Notes: generated from the letters alone by a model not told the origin. A stretch of DNA of 64,000 nucleotides from Azospirillum canadense (GCF_025961225.1 NZ_JAOQNG010000009.1:91001-155000); one strand, 5' to 3'; shown: positions 24,401 to 33,422, numbered from the stretch's first letter. Made by a program: numbers and translations.

Positions 24401-25672
24401 TCAGCGCAGCGGCCGGAACGCGGCGCGGAGTTCGGCGCTGAACAGGTCCGGTTCCTCCCAGGCCGCGAAGTGACCGCCCCGGTCGACCTCGTGGAAGTGG
24501 ACCAGATTGCGGTAGGCGCGCCGCGCCCAGCTCTCCGGGGCTTGGTAAATCTCCCCCGGAAACACCGTGACGGCCACCGGAAGTGCGATGTCGGCGGTCT
24601 TCTGCGCGGACGCGACGATGATGCCGCGCGGACCGTTCTCCCAATACAGCCGCGCCGCCGATGCCGCGCTGTTCGTCAGCCAGTACAGCGTGACGTCGTC
24701 CAGAAAGTCGTCTTTGGCCAGCAGGCGCTCCGGCTCCCCGCCGTTGTAGTCGTACATCCAGGCGGCCAGCCCGACGGGAGAGTCCGTGAGGGCGTAGCCG
24801 ATGGTCTGCGGCCGGGTCGCCATCATCACGGAATAGGCTCGGTTCTTCTTGAAAAAGGTGTCGAGCGCATCGTAGGCCGCGCGCTCCTTGTCGGAGAGGT
24901 CTGCCGGCGCCGGTCCGCCGGCGCCGAGCGCCGCAGCGATCTCGGGCGGCACCGCCGCCGGAAGGTTGACGTGGATGCCCAGCAGGCCCGGCGGCGCCTG
25001 GCGCGCCAATGCGTGGGAGACGGGCGCGCCCCAGTCGCCGCCCTGCGCGACGTAGCGGCGGTAGCCAAGGCGCTCCATCAGCACCGCCCAGGCGCGCGCG
25101 ATGCGGTCGGGATCCCAGCCGGTGCCCGTCGGCTTGCCGGAGAACCCGAAGCCGGGCAGCGACGGGATCACGAGGTGGAAGGCGTCCTCCGCACGCCCGC
25201 CATGGGCCGTCGGGTCGGTCAGCGGGCCGATGGTCTTCAGCAGTTCGAACACCGACCCCGGCCAGCCGTGGGTGATGATCAGCGGCAGCGCGTCGGGATG
25301 CCGCGAGCGGACGTGCAGGAAGTGGATGTCGAGGCCGTCGATCGCCGTCAGGAACTGCGGGTGCGCGTTCAGCTTTCCCTCGGCCTTGCGCCAGTCGTAA
25401 TCCGTCCGCCAGCGCTGCACCAGCTCCTTCATGGCTGCCAGCCGCACGCCCTGCGACCGGTCGGCGACGGTCTCCTGGTCGGGCCAGCGGGTCACCGCCA
25501 AGCGCCGGCGGAGGTCGGCGAGGTCCTCCTTGGGAACCGCCACGCGGAAGGGACGGATGGCGGTGTTGTCCGCCGCCGCGTGCAGCGCGCCGGGCAGCGC
25601 AGCGACGGCGCCTGCGGCCATGGAGGCGGCAAGAAGGCCGCGCCGGGTGAGCGACATCGACTGTGGAGCCAT
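24401..25672 (-). CDS. epoxide hydrolase family protein with Tat signal
   Basis: A 423-residue alpha/beta hydrolase with an N-terminal epoxide-hydrolase domain. A twin-arginine signal is visible (LTRRGLLAASMAAG, cleaved near LHA-AA), so it should act in the periplasm. The nucleophile Asp is in QGGDWGAP, an HGWPGS oxyanion loop precedes it, and GGHFAAWEEP holds the catalytic His. Family members add water to epoxides. GGAG is 6 bases before the chosen ATG at 25670-25672; two other ATG codons lie four and two codons upstream. It follows GST in a CcdA-led run. Confidence 0.85.
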   Translation of the reverse strand: MAPQSMSLTRRGLLAASMAAGAVAALPGALHAAADNTAIRPFRVAVPKEDLADLRRRLAVTRWPDQETVADRSQGVRLAAMKELVQRWRTDYDWRKAEGKLNAHPQFLTAIDGLDIHFLHVRSRHPDALPLIITHGWPGSVFELLKTIGPLTDPTAHGGRAEDAFHLVIPSLPGFGFSGKPTGTGWDPDRIARAWAVLMERLGYRRYVAQGGDWGAPVSHALARQAPPGLLGIHVNLPAAVPPEIAAALGAGGPAPADLSDKERAAYDALDTFFKKNRAYSVMMATRPQTIGYALTDSPVGLAAWMYDYNGGEPERLLAKDDFLDDVTLYWLTNSAASAARLYWENGPRGIIVASAQKTADIALPVAVTVFPGEIYQAPESWARRAYRNLVHFHEVDRGGHFAAWEEPDLFSAELRAAFRPLR

Positions 25673-25734
25673 GAGCATCTCCATACTGTGTGTGATCGGG
25701 AATGGAAGGCGCGCCGCGCGCGCCGTCGTGAGGG

Positions 25735-26370
25735 CTACTGCGTCGCGCCCGGCGCGTTGTCGGCGAAGGCCGGAATGCCGCGCAGGGTCGACACGATCTC
25801 GGCGATGTTGGGCCAGTGCCGGATGTCCAGGCCGACGCGGTCGGTGGTCAGGGCCTGGGGGAAAAGTACGATGTCCGCTAGGGTGGGCTGGCTCCCTACC
25901 ACGAAGGGGCCTGTCCGCCGGGCGCCGATCAGCGTTTCGACGGCCGACAGTCCTTCGCTGACCCAATGGCGCTTCCAGTCCGTGATGGCGCCTTCATCGA
26001 CGCCCGGCAGCGCCGTCAGACGCGCCGCGACCCGGGGAGGCAGCAGGGCGTGGGTCTCCGACGCGATCGCCAGCGCGACCGACCGGGCGAACGCCCGCTC
26101 CTTCAGGTTTCGCGGAAGCAGCGGCGGCTCGGGATGGGCCTCGTCGAGGTATTCGATGATCGCGAGCGACTGCGTGAGCAGCGTGCCGTCGTCGGTCAGC
26201 AGCGTCGGCACGAGGCCCTGCGGGTTTACCCGCAGATACCCGGCCTGCCGGCTCCCGGCGTCCGGCCCAAAAATGGACACGGGTTGCCGGACCACGTCCA
26301 CGCCCTTGAGCGCCAGCGCAATGCGGACACGCGAGGCGGCGGAGGAGATGCCGTTGTCGTAGAGGATCAT
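25735..26370 (-). CDS. glutathione S-transferase, zeta-like
   Basis: A 211-residue two-domain GST. The N-terminal thioredoxin fold contains SSAASRVRIAL, a variant of the zeta-class SSCxxRVRIAL site with Cys replaced by Ala, and later VPTLLTDDGTLLTQSLAIIEYLDE. The all-helical C-terminal domain ends with LRGIPAFADN. Zeta-class enzymes isomerise maleylacetoacetate or conjugate alpha-halo acids; loss of the Cys would impair isomerase activity. It overlaps the small gene upstream by ATGA, so they are coupled. A role in electrophile conjugation is inferred. Confidence 0.85.
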   Translation of the reverse strand: MILYDNGISSAASRVRIALALKGVDVVRQPVSIFGPDAGSRQAGYLRVNPQGLVPTLLTDDGTLLTQSLAIIEYLDEAHPEPPLLPRNLKERAFARSVALAIASETHALLPPRVAARLTALPGVDEGAITDWKRHWVSEGLSAVETLIGARRTGPFVVGSQPTLADIVLFPQALTTDRVGLDIRHWPNIAEIVSTLRGIPAFADNAPGATQ

Positions 26371-26612
26371 GGTTGCTCCTTGTGTTGGCGGAGGACGCGG
26401 ACCGGCGACCGCGCATCGTCGGTCTGTTGCGAGGCGGCTTGGGCAGGAACCCCGCCGTCCGCGGACGCGACCGCGGGCTTGCGGAACGGGGAGAGCGCGC
26501 GAGAGAGCGCCACCGCGTCGTGGGGGCTGCTGTCCCAGGCGCAGGGCACCAGCAGCAGTGCGGCGCCGGCCAGCAGGATCGCGGCGGATCGGACACGGAG
26601 CGTTTTGGGCAT
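26367..26612 (-). CDS. small exported protein of unknown function
   Basis: An 81-residue product with a hydrophobic N-terminal segment (RSAAILLAGAALLLVPCAW), either an uncleaved anchor or a signal sequence whose Cys could be a weak lipobox. The remaining polar tail is Ser/Ala/Gln-rich and ends with basic residues. GAGGAGCACAGGC precedes the ATG at 26610-26612. The gene starts 11 bases after the CcdA fusion stop and overlaps gst by ATGA, so it is part of the same transcript. Confidence 0.55.
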   Translation of the reverse strand: MPKTLRVRSAAILLAGAALLLVPCAWDSSPHDAVALSRALSPFRKPAVASADGGVPAQAASQQTDDARSPVRVLRQHKEQP

Positions 26613-26623
26613 GCCTGTGCTCC

Positions 26624-28378
26624 TCAACCGAAGGTGAAGACGAAGGCTTCGGCGCCGGGGTCGAGGAAGCGGATTTCGAACGTTCGCTCCGTCACGGCGC
26701 CCGACTGACGGACGAGCTGGTAGAGGCGGGTCCGCTCAACGGTCCCCTGTCCCTCGGCGTCGGTGTCGGACCCGTGGTCGGCTCCCGGCGGCTTGCCGTC
26801 CACCGTGACCTGGAAACGCACCGGCCGGCCGGACGGGCCCGGGCCGAGGACCAAGTGGAGGTCGCGCGCCTTGAAGCGGTAGGTGACGCCGCCACCGGCC
26901 TTGTTGAGGGTGGCGCGCTCCGGCCCCACCGTCCAGTCGCCGGACAGGCCCCAGTCGTTGAGGTGGAGCGGCCCGGTCGTGTAGGTCCGCGGCTCCCGCT
27001 CGGCAAACGGCTCGTTCGACGCAAAGTTCGCGGCGCGCTCGTAGCCGATGTAGGTCTCGGAGGAGCGGATGTTGGCGAGGTCGGGGGCGGCCTGCGCGCC
27101 GACCGCATCCGGTTGGACCACGCCGTTCTCCGCCGTCTGGCGGCCGGCGTCGGCGAGCAGGTCCTGGATGACCTTTTCGGCCTTGTCGTATCCACCCTCG
27201 CCGAACTGGTGGTGCCGGATCCGCCCCTGCGCGTCGATGAAGTAGAGCGCCGGCCAGTAGCTGTTGCGGAAGGACCGCCAGATCTTGAAGGTGTTATCGA
27301 TGGCGACCGGGAAGCCGATCCGAAAATCCGCAACGGCGTTCCTGACGTTGTCGATCTTCTTCTCAAAGGCGAATTCCGGAGCGTGGACGCCAAGAACCAC
27401 GAGCCCCTGGTCCTTGTACTTTTCCGCCCAGGCGTTGATGTAGGGAATGGTGCGGATGCAATTGATGCAGGAGTAGGTCCAGAAATCGACGAGCACCACC
27501 TTGCCGCGGAGCTGTTCAGGGCTCAGCGGCGGCGAATTCAGCCACTGCACCGCACCGTCGAGCGACGGGAATTCGCCTTCCACCGGATAGTCCTTTCTGA
27601 AATTCCGCGCGCTTTCGGCGGCGGCGACCATGGTCGCCGCCGTGGTCGACCGGTCGTCATCAAAGCCGTCCAACAGCGCCTGTTCGAGGTTCCAGGTGCC
27701 GGCGTAGGACAGGCGCGCCAGAAGACCGGTGTCGAGGCCGAAGGCGATGGCCGCCGCCGTGGCGAGCACGACCACGCCGGCACCCCGGCGGATCGCTTCA
27801 CCCGCGGGAAGGGACCTCTTCATCGTCGCGAACAGCCGCCCGCCCGCGAGAAGCGCGATGGCCAGCTGGGTCACCGCGCCGGCCGCGTAGGCCGCCAGCA
27901 GCAGCACCGTCTGTCCGCTCGTCCCCTGAAGCGCGGCACCCGTCAGCACGAGGCCGAGGATCGGTCCGGCGCAGGGCGCCCACAACAGGCCGGTCGCCAC
28001 CCCCAGCATCAGCGAGCCGCCGGTGGTCGCGATAGCGTCCTGCCCGGCGGGGGTTTGGGACAGCCTATTGCCGAGCGCGACGACCCGGCGGGTCAGGACG
28101 CCCGCGACCGCCGGCGAGATTAGCGTGACGCCGAAGACCGCGATCAGGGCGATCGCCGCGAAACGGCCGTAGGCGTTGGCGTAGACCGCCCAGCTGCCGC
28201 CGACCGCCGCGAGCGCGGCGATGCCGGCGAACATGCATCCCATGGCCAGCAGCATCGGCAGCGTGCTCGTCAGGAACGGGCGGTTGGCCCGCGCAAAGAC
28301 GATGGGAAGGATCGGCAGAATGCAGGGGCTGAAGACCGTCAGCATGCCCCCGGCATAGGCGATGAGGATGAATGCCAT
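26624..28378 (-). CDS. CcdA-thioredoxin fusion (DipZ-like)
   Basis: A 584-residue membrane protein joining three parts. Residues 1-230 form a CcdA/DsbD-beta domain of about six or more spans, with PCILPILP and APCAGPILG carrying the paired Cys. A TlpA-like thioredoxin domain follows (about 255-420), with the CxxC in SCINCIR. The C-terminal part (about 430-584) is a beta-rich domain seen in DipZ proteins. It should pass electrons from the cytoplasm to periplasmic thiols. The divergent two-component genes and the conserved promoter block lie upstream. Confidence 0.88.
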   Translation of the reverse strand: MAFILIAYAGGMLTVFSPCILPILPIVFARANRPFLTSTLPMLLAMGCMFAGIAALAAVGGSWAVYANAYGRFAAIALIAVFGVTLISPAVAGVLTRRVVALGNRLSQTPAGQDAIATTGGSLMLGVATGLLWAPCAGPILGLVLTGAALQGTSGQTVLLLAAYAAGAVTQLAIALLAGGRLFATMKRSLPAGEAIRRGAGVVVLATAAAIAFGLDTGLLARLSYAGTWNLEQALLDGFDDDRSTTAATMVAAAESARNFRKDYPVEGEFPSLDGAVQWLNSPPLSPEQLRGKVVLVDFWTYSCINCIRTIPYINAWAEKYKDQGLVVLGVHAPEFAFEKKIDNVRNAVADFRIGFPVAIDNTFKIWRSFRNSYWPALYFIDAQGRIRHHQFGEGGYDKAEKVIQDLLADAGRQTAENGVVQPDAVGAQAAPDLANIRSSETYIGYERAANFASNEPFAEREPRTYTTGPLHLNDWGLSGDWTVGPERATLNKAGGGVTYRFKARDLHLVLGPGPSGRPVRFQVTVDGKPPGADHGSDTDAEGQGTVERTRLYQLVRQSGAVTERTFEIRFLDPGAEAFVFTFG

Positions 28379-28461
28379 GGCTGCTACCTTTGACGCGGAA
28401 CCTGTCGGCTGGACGGCGTTGCACCGTCGCCAGCCATGGCCGCATCAGGACACGCGGACGT

Positions 28462-28622
28462 ATCGCCAATGTGTCCGGCCCCCGCCGATTTTGTATCGCA
28501 CTGTACGGAGCGGTCTTGGCGGTGCATCGGGCGGTGGGGCTCCAGGCACCGCCACGCGCGCGGCGACAAAAATGTCAGGCACTGTATCTCGCGCCCGATC
28601 GGATACACTTGCTTACAAACGG
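28462..28622. promoter_or_regulatory. conserved promoter block, copy C (split) in the divergent region
   Basis: TGTGTCCG (28470-28477) and TGTATC (28492-28497) repeat the first half of blocks A and B with the same 22-base offset. A second pair, TGTATC (28583-28588) and GATACA (28602-28607), forms a dyad with TTACAAACGG (28613) close to the response-regulator start. The region controls the CcdA run and the two-component genes, one in each direction. Confidence 0.6.
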
Positions 28623-28683
28623 TTCCCCAACCGGCCTCGCCGCACGCCTACACTGCGCGTGGACGCGTGCGGCGGAGGCCAAG

Positions 28684-29439
28684 ATGGAAGCGAGCACGAT
28701 GGATCACGTTGATCACATCCTTGTCGTCGACGACGATCGTGAGATCCGCGAACTGCTTTCGGCCTATCTGAAGAAGAATGGATTGCGCGTGACGGTCGCC
28801 GCGGACGGCCGGCAGATGCGCAGCCTCCTCGACGCCAACCCCGTCGATCTCATCGTGCTCGATCTGATGATGCCCGGCGACGACGGCTTGGTCCTGTGCC
28901 GCGAGCTTCGCGCCGGAAAGCACAAGGCGACGCCGGTGCTCATGCTGACGGCGCGGTCCGACGAGATGGACCGCATCGTCGGGCTCGAAATGGGGGCCGA
29001 CGATTACCTGGCGAAGCCCTTCGCCGCGCGCGAGCTTCTGGCCCGGATCAAGGCGGTCCTGCGCCGCGCCCGGATGCTGCCGCCCAATCTGCAGATCACG
29101 GAGGCCGGGCAACTCCTGGCCTTTGGAAAGTGGCGCCTCGACACCACGCAACGCCATCTGCTGAACGGCGACGGCGTGGCGGTAGCGCTCAGCGGCGCGG
29201 AATACCGTTTGCTGCGCGTGTTCCTCGACCATCCGCAGCGGGTGCTCAGCCGCGACCAGCTGCTCAACCTGACGCAGGGGCGCGAGGCCGAGCTGTTCGA
29301 CCGTTCCATCGACCTGCTCGTCAGCCGGCTTCGCCAGCGGCTCGACGACGACGCCCGCGAGCCCGTCTACATCAAGACGGTCCGCAGCGAAGGCTACGTG
29401 TTCGCGATGCGCGTCGAGATTTCCGAGCCTTACTCATGA
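28684..29439 (+). CDS. OmpR-family response regulator
   Basis: A 251-residue regulator. The receiver domain has Asp16-Asp18 (VVDDDRE), phospho-acceptor Asp60 (IVLDLMMPGDDG), Thr in MLTAR and Lys111 in LAKPF. The winged-helix DNA-binding domain (about 145-245) ends with YIKTVRSEGYVFA. It overlaps the kinase gene by ATGA. GGAGG is 6 bases before ATG 28684. The gene is divergent from the CcdA run, and the conserved promoter blocks in this window are good candidates for its targets. Confidence 0.93.
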   Translation: MEASTMDHVDHILVVDDDREIRELLSAYLKKNGLRVTVAADGRQMRSLLDANPVDLIVLDLMMPGDDGLVLCRELRAGKHKATPVLMLTARSDEMDRIVGLEMGADDYLAKPFAARELLARIKAVLRRARMLPPNLQITEAGQLLAFGKWRLDTTQRHLLNGDGVAVALSGAEYRLLRVFLDHPQRVLSRDQLLNLTQGREAELFDRSIDLLVSRLRQRLDDDAREPVYIKTVRSEGYVFAMRVEISEPYS

Positions 29440-30761
29440 CCGGGTGGCGCCAACTTCGCTCCTGGCCCCGCACCTTGGGGGCGAGGCTGTTTCTGATCCT
29501 GTTGGCCGGGCTCACCATCGCGCACGTCCTGTCCTTCGCCGCCCTGTTCCTGGAGCGCTACAACGCGTCCAGGGCCATGATGCTGGGCATGCTGGAAAAG
29601 GATGTCTCGGCCGCCGTCGCCATCCTCGACCGGTTGCCGAGGGACGAGCGGCAGGACGTGGCCTGGCGGCTGGATAAGCGGACCTACCGCTTCATCCTGG
29701 GACCGGGGCTCGCCGGCACCCCGGACCTCAGCCGCCGGGGCGGGGAGATCGCGGCGACCCTGCGCGAGGCCCTTGGTCCGCGCTCCGCCGTCCGCGTCGA
29801 AGCGATCCCAGGCGACGGCAACCGGTTGCAGGCCCATCTCCGCCTGAGCGACGGGGAGCCGCTGACCATCGACATCGTCCCGTCCATCATGCCGCTGGCG
29901 GACTGGCTGCCCATCGTGCTGCTCGTCCAGCTTCTGCTTCTCGTCCTATGCAGCTGGTTCGCGGTTCGCCTGGCGATCCGCCCGCTGGTTCACCTGGCCC
30001 AAGCGGCGGATGCGCTGGATCCGAACAAGAAGGAGCCGCGCCTGCAGGAAACCGGGCCCATCGAGGTCGCCTACGCCGCGACGGCCTTCAACGCGATGCG
30101 CGACCGCATCGCCCATCACCTGGAAGAGCGCGTTCAGATCCTGGCCTCCATCTCCCACGATCTGCAAACGCCGATCACCCGCATGAAGCTTCGCGCGGAA
30201 ATGGCGGACGATGGCGTGGAGAAGGACAAGCTCTTGCAGGATCTGACCGAGATCGAACGGCTCGTGCACGAAGGCGTCGCCTACGCGAAAAGCGCCCATG
30301 GCGACGCCGAAAAGCCGTCGCGCATCGACATCGGGTCCTTCACGGACAGTCTGGTGCTCGACTACCAGGACACGGGGCGGGCGGTCACCCTGACCAGGAA
30401 GGCCACGGCGGCCGTCATGACCCGTCCGCACGCCCTGCGCCGCATCCTCAGCAACCTGATCGAGAACGCGTTGAAGTTCGCGGGCGAGGCGGAGGTGACC
30501 GTGGACAAGATCGACGGCGACCGGATCGTCATCCGCGTGCTTGACAACGGGCCGGGCATTCCGGAGGACCAGCTGGAGGCCGTCCTGCAACCCTTCGTCC
30601 GGCTTGAGCAATCGCGCAACCGCAAGACCGGCGGCACCGGGCTCGGTCTGGCGATCGCCCACCAGCTCGCGCAGGCGATCGGCGGAACGCTGACGTTGCG
30701 GAACCGGGATCATGGCGGGCTGTCGGCCGAAATCACCCTTCTCCCGTCCCGGCTTTCCTGA
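29436..30761 (+). CDS. sensor histidine kinase
   Basis: A 441-residue membrane kinase partnered with the regulator before it. Span 1 is at about 17-39, a periplasmic sensor region at 40-155, and span 2 at 156-178. A HAMP domain (179-230) precedes the dimerisation His241 in ASISHDLQTPITRM. The ATPase has NLIENALKFAG (N box), DNGPGIPEDQ (G1) and GGTGLGLAIA (G2). The small sensor region has no recognised ligand fold; it has no Cys, so direct thiol sensing there is unlikely. Its substrate regulator is encoded by the overlapping gene. Confidence 0.92.
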   Translation: MTGWRQLRSWPRTLGARLFLILLAGLTIAHVLSFAALFLERYNASRAMMLGMLEKDVSAAVAILDRLPRDERQDVAWRLDKRTYRFILGPGLAGTPDLSRRGGEIAATLREALGPRSAVRVEAIPGDGNRLQAHLRLSDGEPLTIDIVPSIMPLADWLPIVLLVQLLLLVLCSWFAVRLAIRPLVHLAQAADALDPNKKEPRLQETGPIEVAYAATAFNAMRDRIAHHLEERVQILASISHDLQTPITRMKLRAEMADDGVEKDKLLQDLTEIERLVHEGVAYAKSAHGDAEKPSRIDIGSFTDSLVLDYQDTGRAVTLTRKATAAVMTRPHALRRILSNLIENALKFAGEAEVTVDKIDGDRIVIRVLDNGPGIPEDQLEAVLQPFVRLEQSRNRKTGGTGLGLAIAHQLAQAIGGTLTLRNRDHGGLSAEITLLPSRLS

Positions 30762-30802
30762 GCGCATCGCTCGCCGTTCGTTGATTTCCGAAAAGATATA
30801 CT

Positions 30803-30823
30803 TCCGATCAGATCGGACGCGAT
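30803..30823 (+). promoter_or_regulatory. OhrR-type operator before ohrR
   Basis: CCGATCAGATCGG (30803-30815) and ATCGGACGCGAT (30812-30823) overlap and lie 43-63 bases before the ohrR start. They match the sites before both ohr genes, so OhrR probably represses its own gene. Confidence 0.7.
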
Positions 30824-30865
30824 CTATATGAGGGTCAGACCTCGCAATTCCGTGCGCTTGAGAGA

Positions 30866-31330
30866 ATGACCATGGACTCCATCACTCCCGATGACACGGC
30901 CAGCCCCAGGCTCGCCGATTTCCTGTGCTTCGCGGTCTATTCGGCCAACCTCGCCTTCGGCCGGGCCTACAAGCCGATCCTGGAGGAACTCGGCCTGACC
31001 TACACGCAGTACATCGCTATCGTGTCCTTGTGGGAGGAGGACAACCAGACGGTCCGCGGCCTCGGCGAGAAGCTGTTCCTGGAGTCCAACACGCTGACGC
31101 CCATCTTGAAGAAGCTGGAGGCATTGGGGTACCTCACCCGACAACGCGACCCCGCGGACGAGCGCCACGTCCGGGTCCGCCTCACCGACGCCGGCCGCCG
31201 CCTGCGCGAGAAGGGCCTGAACATGACGCTGGTGAAGCAGACCGGCCTGCCGGCGGAGGAGTTCGCCAAGCTCCAGAAGGCCGTGTCGGACCTGCGCGAC
31301 AACCTCATCGAGTCCGCGGAGCGGAATTGA
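30866..31330 (+). CDS. ohrR: OhrR, organic-peroxide-sensing MarR repressor
   Basis: A 154-residue winged-helix repressor. The N-terminal reactive-Cys signature is present (LADFLCFAVYSANLAF, Cys at about 22) followed by AYKPILEELGLTYTQYI, typical of OhrR. The winged helix contains LFLESNTLTPILKKLE and the wing RQRDPADERHVRVRL. In the family, oxidation of the Cys by organic hydroperoxide releases DNA and turns on ohr. Operators of one sequence precede this gene and both ohr copies, though the ohr genes lie on the other strand and up to 13 kb away. Confidence 0.9.
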   Translation: MTMDSITPDDTASPRLADFLCFAVYSANLAFGRAYKPILEELGLTYTQYIAIVSLWEEDNQTVRGLGEKLFLESNTLTPILKKLEALGYLTRQRDPADERHVRVRLTDAGRRLREKGLNMTLVKQTGLPAEEFAKLQKAVSDLRDNLIESAERN

Positions 31331-31369
31331 CCCGCCTGCCATTTAAGCGGCCGACGCAACCGGCGCGTC

Positions 31370-31771
31370 TTACTTGGACAAGGTAAGGACCGGCTTTCCC
31401 TTGTCGAGAAGATAGGTGGCGAGTTCCGACGCTTTGACGTCCCCGACGTTTTTCGCCGAATGGGCAGTGCCGGCTGGAATGAACAGGGCATCACCGACCT
31501 TGAGCGTGACCGGCGGCTGGTCGCCGAGCTGATACTCCATCGCGCCTTCGAGGACATAGGCGATCTCCTCGCCCGGGTGCGTGTGCTTGGGGAACGACGC
31601 TCCGGGGGCGAAGTCCACACGCACCTGGACGACCTCGCGTCCGGAGTTGCCGAGATCATGGCGCAAGGTCTCCGTGCGCCCGATCCCCGTCTGCTGCGCC
31701 TGCGCGAGGCCCAGTGTCAAACCGCTCCCGACGAACAGCACGGCCGCGGCCAAGATTGAGGTCCTTTTCAT
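31370..31771 (-). CDS. secreted cupin-domain protein
   Basis: A 133-residue exported single-domain cupin. The signal peptide (about 1-25) ends GLAQAQ. The cupin core has the metal-binding HTHPGEEIAYVLEG in motif 1 and GDALFIPAGTAHSAKN in motif 2. Periplasmic cupins of this length are common but their reaction is seldom known. AAGG is about 10 bases before the ATG at 31769-31771; a second ATG lies three codons earlier. The conserved promoter block B precedes the gene. Its 3' end converges with ohrR. Confidence 0.8.
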   Translation of the reverse strand: MKRTSILAAAVLFVGSGLTLGLAQAQQTGIGRTETLRHDLGNSGREVVQVRVDFAPGASFPKHTHPGEEIAYVLEGAMEYQLGDQPPVTLKVGDALFIPAGTAHSAKNVGDVKASELATYLLDKGKPVLTLSK

Positions 31772-31913
31772 GCGAAACATCCTTTCATAATTCGGTCGAA
31801 TGGAAGGCGGTGTCCGGCGTCGCGGGGGACCCGGCCGGCGGGAGAGAGCGGGGCGGGTCCGCCGGCCGGGCATCGTCCGAGGGGGATCGGCCGATGGCTC
31901 CGTTATGCCGGGT

Positions 31914-31998
31914 CCATGTCAGCCAAGTGTGTCCGGAAGACCGGCTTTTTGTATCAGTCCGTCACGATGGCCCAGTGCCGACACGTTTGCGTACAAAG
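31914..31998 (-). promoter_or_regulatory. conserved promoter block, copy B
   Basis: CCATGTC (31914), TGTGTCCG (31928), TGTATC (31950), GACAC (31980) and GTACAAAG (31991) repeat block A over 85 bases with at most one base of spacing difference. It sits about 145-230 bases before the cupin start, just past the stop of the CopC-like gene. Confidence 0.7.
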
Positions 31999-32010
31999 TC
32001 GGGCCGCCCG

Positions 32011-32424
32011 TCACCGGCCGTTCGTGTCCTGCATGGAAACGATCATGCCGTCGGTCTCCTGCGGCCGATCGGCCGGCGCGACCGTGAAGGGAAGGCCACC
32101 CCGCTCCACGGCGCCGCTGGCGGTCCGCACCGCCCATTGCAGCTGATAGCGGCCGGCCGGCAGCACGCCCATGGCGACGAACAGCGTGTTGGGCGCGCTG
32201 TTGAGGCGCGGTTGCAGAACGCGGGTCGATTCCGGCGTGACCAGCTCGACGCGGGCCTGCGCGTGGTTGACCGGTTCCTCGAACCGGACGGAGAAGGAGC
32301 GCGCCGGCCCCGCGGCAACGGCGGTCGCGGTTCCCGCGGATTGGGCGAAGCCGGCGCCCGCCGGCAGCAGGGCGGCGACCGAGGCGGCGATCAGGGCGGC
32401 GGGCGCGACGCGGCGGATGGTCAT
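32011..32424 (-). CDS. CopC-like periplasmic protein
   Basis: A 137-residue exported beta-sandwich protein. The signal peptide (about 1-27) ends GFAQS. The mature part follows the CopC plan: FSVRFEEPVNHAQARVEL, then ...LFVAMGVLPAGRYQLQWAVRTASG as the final strands and an FTV ending. The N-terminal His ligand of true copper-binding CopC is not evident, so copper binding is uncertain. ATGA overlap with the DUF6130 gene shows coupling. GGGAGCACGCC precedes the ATG at 32422-32424. Confidence 0.7.
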   Translation of the reverse strand: MTIRRVAPAALIAASVAALLPAGAGFAQSAGTATAVAAGPARSFSVRFEEPVNHAQARVELVTPESTRVLQPRLNSAPNTLFVAMGVLPAGRYQLQWAVRTASGAVERGGLPFTVAPADRPQETDGMIVSMQDTNGR

Positions 32425-32918
32425 GGCGTGCTCCCGTGCGCACCGACATGTGCACCGGCATGTTCGGGCACGACGAACGGCACCACGACGACCTGCCCAG
32501 GGAAGATGCCGTGGTCGGCATTCACCAACTGGATGGTCACCTTGTGCGGGCCCGGCGGCAGGCCGGCCACGTCGACGGTGTTGTTGTCGCTGGCATCGGC
32601 CCACCACCACGGCAGGTCGTCGACGATCACATGCAGATGGCCGATGCGGGGTGAGACCTGAAGGGCGCCGGCTCCGAACACCGGCACGATGCGCAGGTTC
32701 TCCACCCGGTACTGGGCCTGGAAAACGCCCTCCGCCAAGCCGGCGGGAAGCGGCGGATCGACGATCAGCCTGGGCGCGGGTTCGTTCTCGACCGCTTCGT
32801 AGGGCGAGGGACCGCGGATCTCCCGCGCGCTCTGCGCGAAGGCGCTGGTCGTGAGCAGGGCGCTGGCCGCGACCGCGGCAACCGTCCTGATAGCAACCGT
32901 CTTGGCGAATGTGGTCAT
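32421..32918 (-). CDS. DUF6130-family periplasmic protein (copy 2)
   Basis: A 165-residue exported protein and paralog of 12318-12773. It has a signal peptide (about 1-29, ending AFAQS), ENEPAPRLIVDPPLPAGLA, RIGHLHVIVDDLPWWWAD and GLPPGPHKVTI. A His-rich tail (EHAGAHVGAHG) extends beyond copy 1 and could bind metal. It is 87 bases past the ohr copy 2 stop and coupled to the CopC-like gene by ATGA, so ohr-DUF6130-CopC likely form one transcript. Confidence 0.75.
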   Translation of the reverse strand: MTTFAKTVAIRTVAAVAASALLTTSAFAQSAREIRGPSPYEAVENEPAPRLIVDPPLPAGLAEGVFQAQYRVENLRIVPVFGAGALQVSPRIGHLHVIVDDLPWWWADASDNNTVDVAGLPPGPHKVTIQLVNADHGIFPGQVVVVPFVVPEHAGAHVGAHGSTP

Positions 32919-33005
32919 GGGGTCGTTCCTGTGCGTTGCGGCCGGCGGCGGGATGAACTCGGGCGGAGCATCCCACCGCGCCGGCCAATGGAGGGGACGC
33001 CGGTC

Positions 33006-33422
33006 TCAGACCAGGGTGATCTGGACGTCGATGTTGCCGCGCGTCGCCTTGGAATAGGGGCAGGTCAGGTGCGCGGTGGCGACGAGCTGCTGGGCAACCT
33101 CACGGTCCAGGCCGGGCAGGCTGACGTTCAGCCGCGCGGCGAGCAGATAGCCGTCGCTGTTGGTGCCGAGGTCGATTTCGGCGTGGACGCTCACGCCGCC
33201 GGGAAGGGCGACCTTCAGCTCCTTGGCCGCGAGGCCGATGGCCGCGGCGAAGCAGGACGACCAGCCGGCGCCGAACAGCTGCTCCGGATTGGTGCCCGGA
33301 ACGGACGTTCCCGGCGTTGACAGCTTGACGTCGAGCTGGCCGTCGTCGCTGCGGGCCGTGCCCGCGCGCCCGCCCGTGGTGTGCGTGCGGCCGGTGTAGA
33401 TGAGCTTCTGGATCTTCGTCAT
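33006..33422 (-). CDS. ohr: organic hydroperoxide resistance protein (copy 2)
   Basis: A 138-residue Ohr. The peroxidatic Cys is in GWSSCFAAAIGL and the resolving Cys in HLTCPYSKATRGN. It differs from copy 1 at many positions, so the two are old paralogs or were acquired separately. An OhrR-type site (33470-33481) is 48 bases before the start. It leads the DUF6130 (copy 2) and CopC-like genes. Confidence 0.93.
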   Translation of the reverse strand: MTKIQKLIYTGRTHTTGGRAGTARSDDGQLDVKLSTPGTSVPGTNPEQLFGAGWSSCFAAAIGLAAKELKVALPGGVSVHAEIDLGTNSDGYLLAARLNVSLPGLDREVAQQLVATAHLTCPYSKATRGNIDVQITLV

